DNA of 64,000 bases, taken from assembly GCA_945952465.1 (NCBI GenBank), contig CAMFIB010000001.1, positions 744,001 to 808,000 on the forward strand, read 5' to 3'. The notes below the pieces were generated by a model. It had not been told where the DNA came from. It searched no databases and saw only the letters and a program-made list of their open reading frames with translations. Shown piece after piece: positions 63,038-64,000 of this stretch (its first letter is position 1; each line of letters starts with the position of its first letter). The DNA comes from an uncultured Pseudomonadota bacterium (lineage in GTDB: Bacteria > Pseudomonadota > Gammaproteobacteria > Burkholderiales > Burkholderiaceae_C). A program made the translations under genes and the position numbers.

Positions 63038-63121
63038 TTCGCGAAAGAGGGCGCGATCCGTCGCGCTTCGCGAAAGAGGGCGCGATCCGTCGCGCCAACA
63101 AGTGGTGCAATCCGTTGCGCC
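63038..63121 (+). promoter_or_regulatory. tandem 29-base repeats forming three hairpins in the infC-rpmI gap
   Basis: Two exact copies of a 29-base unit (63038-63066 and 63067-63095) each contain the stem-loop core GCGCGA-TCCG-TCGCGC. A third, altered copy follows at 63104-63121: GGTGCAA-TCCG-TTGCGCC. In it one G-C pair has become A-T with matching changes on both arms, so the fold is kept. Likely a leader structure for rpmI-rplT. Confidence 0.7.
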
Positions 63122-63198
63122 AAACAAGTGGCTCGGGGCCAACAAGGCTGCAAGACGTTTGCAGACGCCTCGCGAGCACAACGAAAAGGAGCATGCAA

Positions 63199-63402
63199 AT
63201 GCCCAAAATGAAGACCAAGAGCAGCGCGAAGAAACGCTTTCGCGTCCGTCCCGGTGGCACCGTCAAGCGCGGTCAAGCCTTCAAGCGTCACATCTTGACG
63301 AAGAAGACCACCAAGAACAAGCGCCACCTGCGCGGTGCAGTCAATGTGCATGAGACCAACATGGGTCACATGGCGCAAATGCTGCCCGGCACGGGCATCT
63401 GA
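63199..63402 (+). CDS. rpmI: 50S ribosomal protein L35
   Basis: A 67-residue ribosomal protein beginning [20 protein letters not shown], full length. ATG 63199 follows AAAAGGAGC; an ATG six bases earlier is in the same frame but too close to the ribosome binding site. It lies 207 bases after infC, separated by tandem hairpins. Confidence 0.98.
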   Translation: MPKMKTKSSAKKRFRVRPGGTVKRGQAFKRHILTKKTTKNKRHLRGAVNVHETNMGHMAQMLPGTGI

Positions 63403-63427
63403 TCAACGACGGACAAAGGAGTAACAC

Positions 63428-63787
63428 ATGCCTCGCGTCAAACGTGGTGTAACGGCTCGCGCCCGCCACAAGAAGGTTCTCGCCCTCGCAAAGGGCTTCC
63501 GCGGCCGCCGCGGCAACGTCTACCGCGTTGCCAAGGAAGCGGTGATGAAGGCTGGGCAATATGCCTACCGTGATCGCCGCACCAAGAAGCGTGTCTTCCG
63601 CCAACTCTGGATCGCGCGTATCAACGCAGCGGCCCGTGAATGCGGCCTGACCTACAGCCAGTTCGCCAACGGCATCCGCAAGGCCGGCATCGAGATCGAC
63701 CGCAAGGTCCTCGCCGACATCGCGGTGCACGACAAGGCCGCTTTTGCCGGCATCGTGGAACAGGTGAAGGCCAAGCTGGCAGCCTGA
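63428..63787 (+). CDS. rplT: 50S ribosomal protein L20
   Basis: A 119-residue protein beginning [28 protein letters not shown], full length, with AAGGAG at proper spacing. In E. coli L20 represses its own operon by binding the infC-rpmI mRNA; the hairpins upstream could serve the same role here (inference). Confidence 0.98.
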   Translation: MPRVKRGVTARARHKKVLALAKGFRGRRGNVYRVAKEAVMKAGQYAYRDRRTKKRVFRQLWIARINAAARECGLTYSQFANGIRKAGIEIDRKVLADIAVHDKAAFAGIVEQVKAKLAA

Positions 63788-63816
63788 AGCCGATCGCGCG
63801 CAAGCGCCGGAGAAAC

Positions 63817-63853
63817 AAGGGCTAGAGCTGGTCACAGGCTTTAGCCCTTTTTC
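63817..63853 (+). terminator. intrinsic terminator or attenuator between rplT and pheS
   Basis: AAGGGCTA ... TAGCCCTT followed by T run, 30 bases after rplT and 19 bases before pheS. It could end the ribosomal protein message or tune pheS expression. Confidence 0.72.
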
Positions 63854-63871
63854 GTGGGACGGAAGGAAGAC

Positions 63872-64000
63872 ATGGACGAGTTGAACGCGCTGGTCGACGG
63901 TGCGAAGCAGGCCTTCGAAGGCGCCGGCACGCCGGCCGATCTGGAAAACGCCAAGGCGCTGTACATCGGCAAGTCGGGCCGCATCACCGAGCTGATGAAG
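63872..64000 (+). CDS. pheS: phenylalanine-tRNA ligase alpha subunit, 3' partial
   Basis: The first 43 residues are visible from ATG 63872 (GGAAGGA upstream), beginning MDELNALVDGAKQAFEGAG and continuing ENAKALYIGKSGRITELMK, the N-terminal coiled-coil arm typical of PheS. The rest is outside the window. The gene order matches the usual rplT-pheS-pheT. Confidence 0.95.
   Translation, partial: MDELNALVDGAKQAFEGAGTPADLENAKALYIGKSGRITELMK

Noticed and set aside
63038..63121. Tandem repeats between infC and rpmI as a CRISPR array
   Set aside because: Units are directly adjacent without spacers and no cas genes are present; the pattern is a hairpin duplication.

Overview
The window is a high-GC chromosomal segment from a betaproteobacterium, most likely Burkholderiales/Comamonadaceae. 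Evidence: the dense leftmost-GC codon use, the paired cyanophycin synthetases with a DUF1854/ABC gene pair, the murI-fumarase arrangement, the AKKA-repeat/SWIB histone-like protein, and the thrS-infC-rpmI-rplT-pheS block. The species cannot be fixed from this sequence alone.

Positions 1-15.9 kb are the late end of a tailed (siphovirus-like) prophage. In order: tail tube (partial), tail assembly chaperone with a canonical -1 slippery heptamer (GGGAAAC) that fuses it to a second frame, a 2261-residue tape measure protein, three distal-tail or fibre-like proteins, a lysis cassette (membrane protein/holin candidate, SAR-type GH24 endolysin, a small secreted protein, Rz with a fully embedded Rz1), three more tail-associated proteins and a broken methyltransferase gene. 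Most of these genes overlap by 1-4 bases and form one transcription unit. The prophage ends at a 46-base copy of the 3' part of a tRNA-Cys(GCA) gene, so the attachment site is the tRNA-Cys 3' end. The integrase and the intact tRNA must lie to the left, outside the window.

From 15.9 to 27 kb: an M23 peptidase, an Ala-rich protein of unknown role, a 686-base gene-free stretch with two structured, terminator-ended elements on the plus strand (small-RNA candidates), a secreted protein, tRNA-Leu(UAA), and a cyanophycin locus. In that locus a DUF1854 gene and an ABC transporter are divergent from two cyanophycin synthetases, the first of which has lost its P-loop lysine. From 27 to 34 kb: a TetR regulator divergent from a complete RND efflux operon (adaptor, pump, outer-membrane factor), with a palindromic operator between. 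From 34 to 44.5 kb: an enoyl-CoA hydratase/isomerase, GST, DoxX-like and DUF805 genes; murI coupled to class I fumarase; a GAF protein; class II fumarase; a glycerophosphodiesterase lipoprotein; and two membrane proteins.

From 44.6 to 54 kb: acetyl-CoA synthetase, an anion/H+ type transporter, an AraC regulator divergent from an MFS exporter, the histone-like protein, an RraA-like protein, a gamma-glutamylcyclotransferase-like protein and isocitrate lyase, which carries a striking pair of inverted operators, then tRNA-Val(CAC). Acs and AceA together support growth on acetate through the glyoxylate bypass.

From 54 to 60.2 kb lies the most intriguing locus: a TonB-dependent receptor, an orphan periplasmic binding protein and a di-heme oxidoreductase in one operon, followed by a separate YVTN beta-propeller gene. 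Both units are preceded by the same 18-base palindrome (TGTAT-N8-ATACA), suggesting an undescribed co-regulated uptake/redox system. From 60.4 kb the core translation block runs thrS, infC (ATC start), rpmI, rplT and pheS (cut by the window end), with tandem hairpins showing compensatory changes between infC and rpmI. A dispersed repeat of about 60 bases with the core CGCTGACTT-NN-GGCC occurs at least four times between genes.
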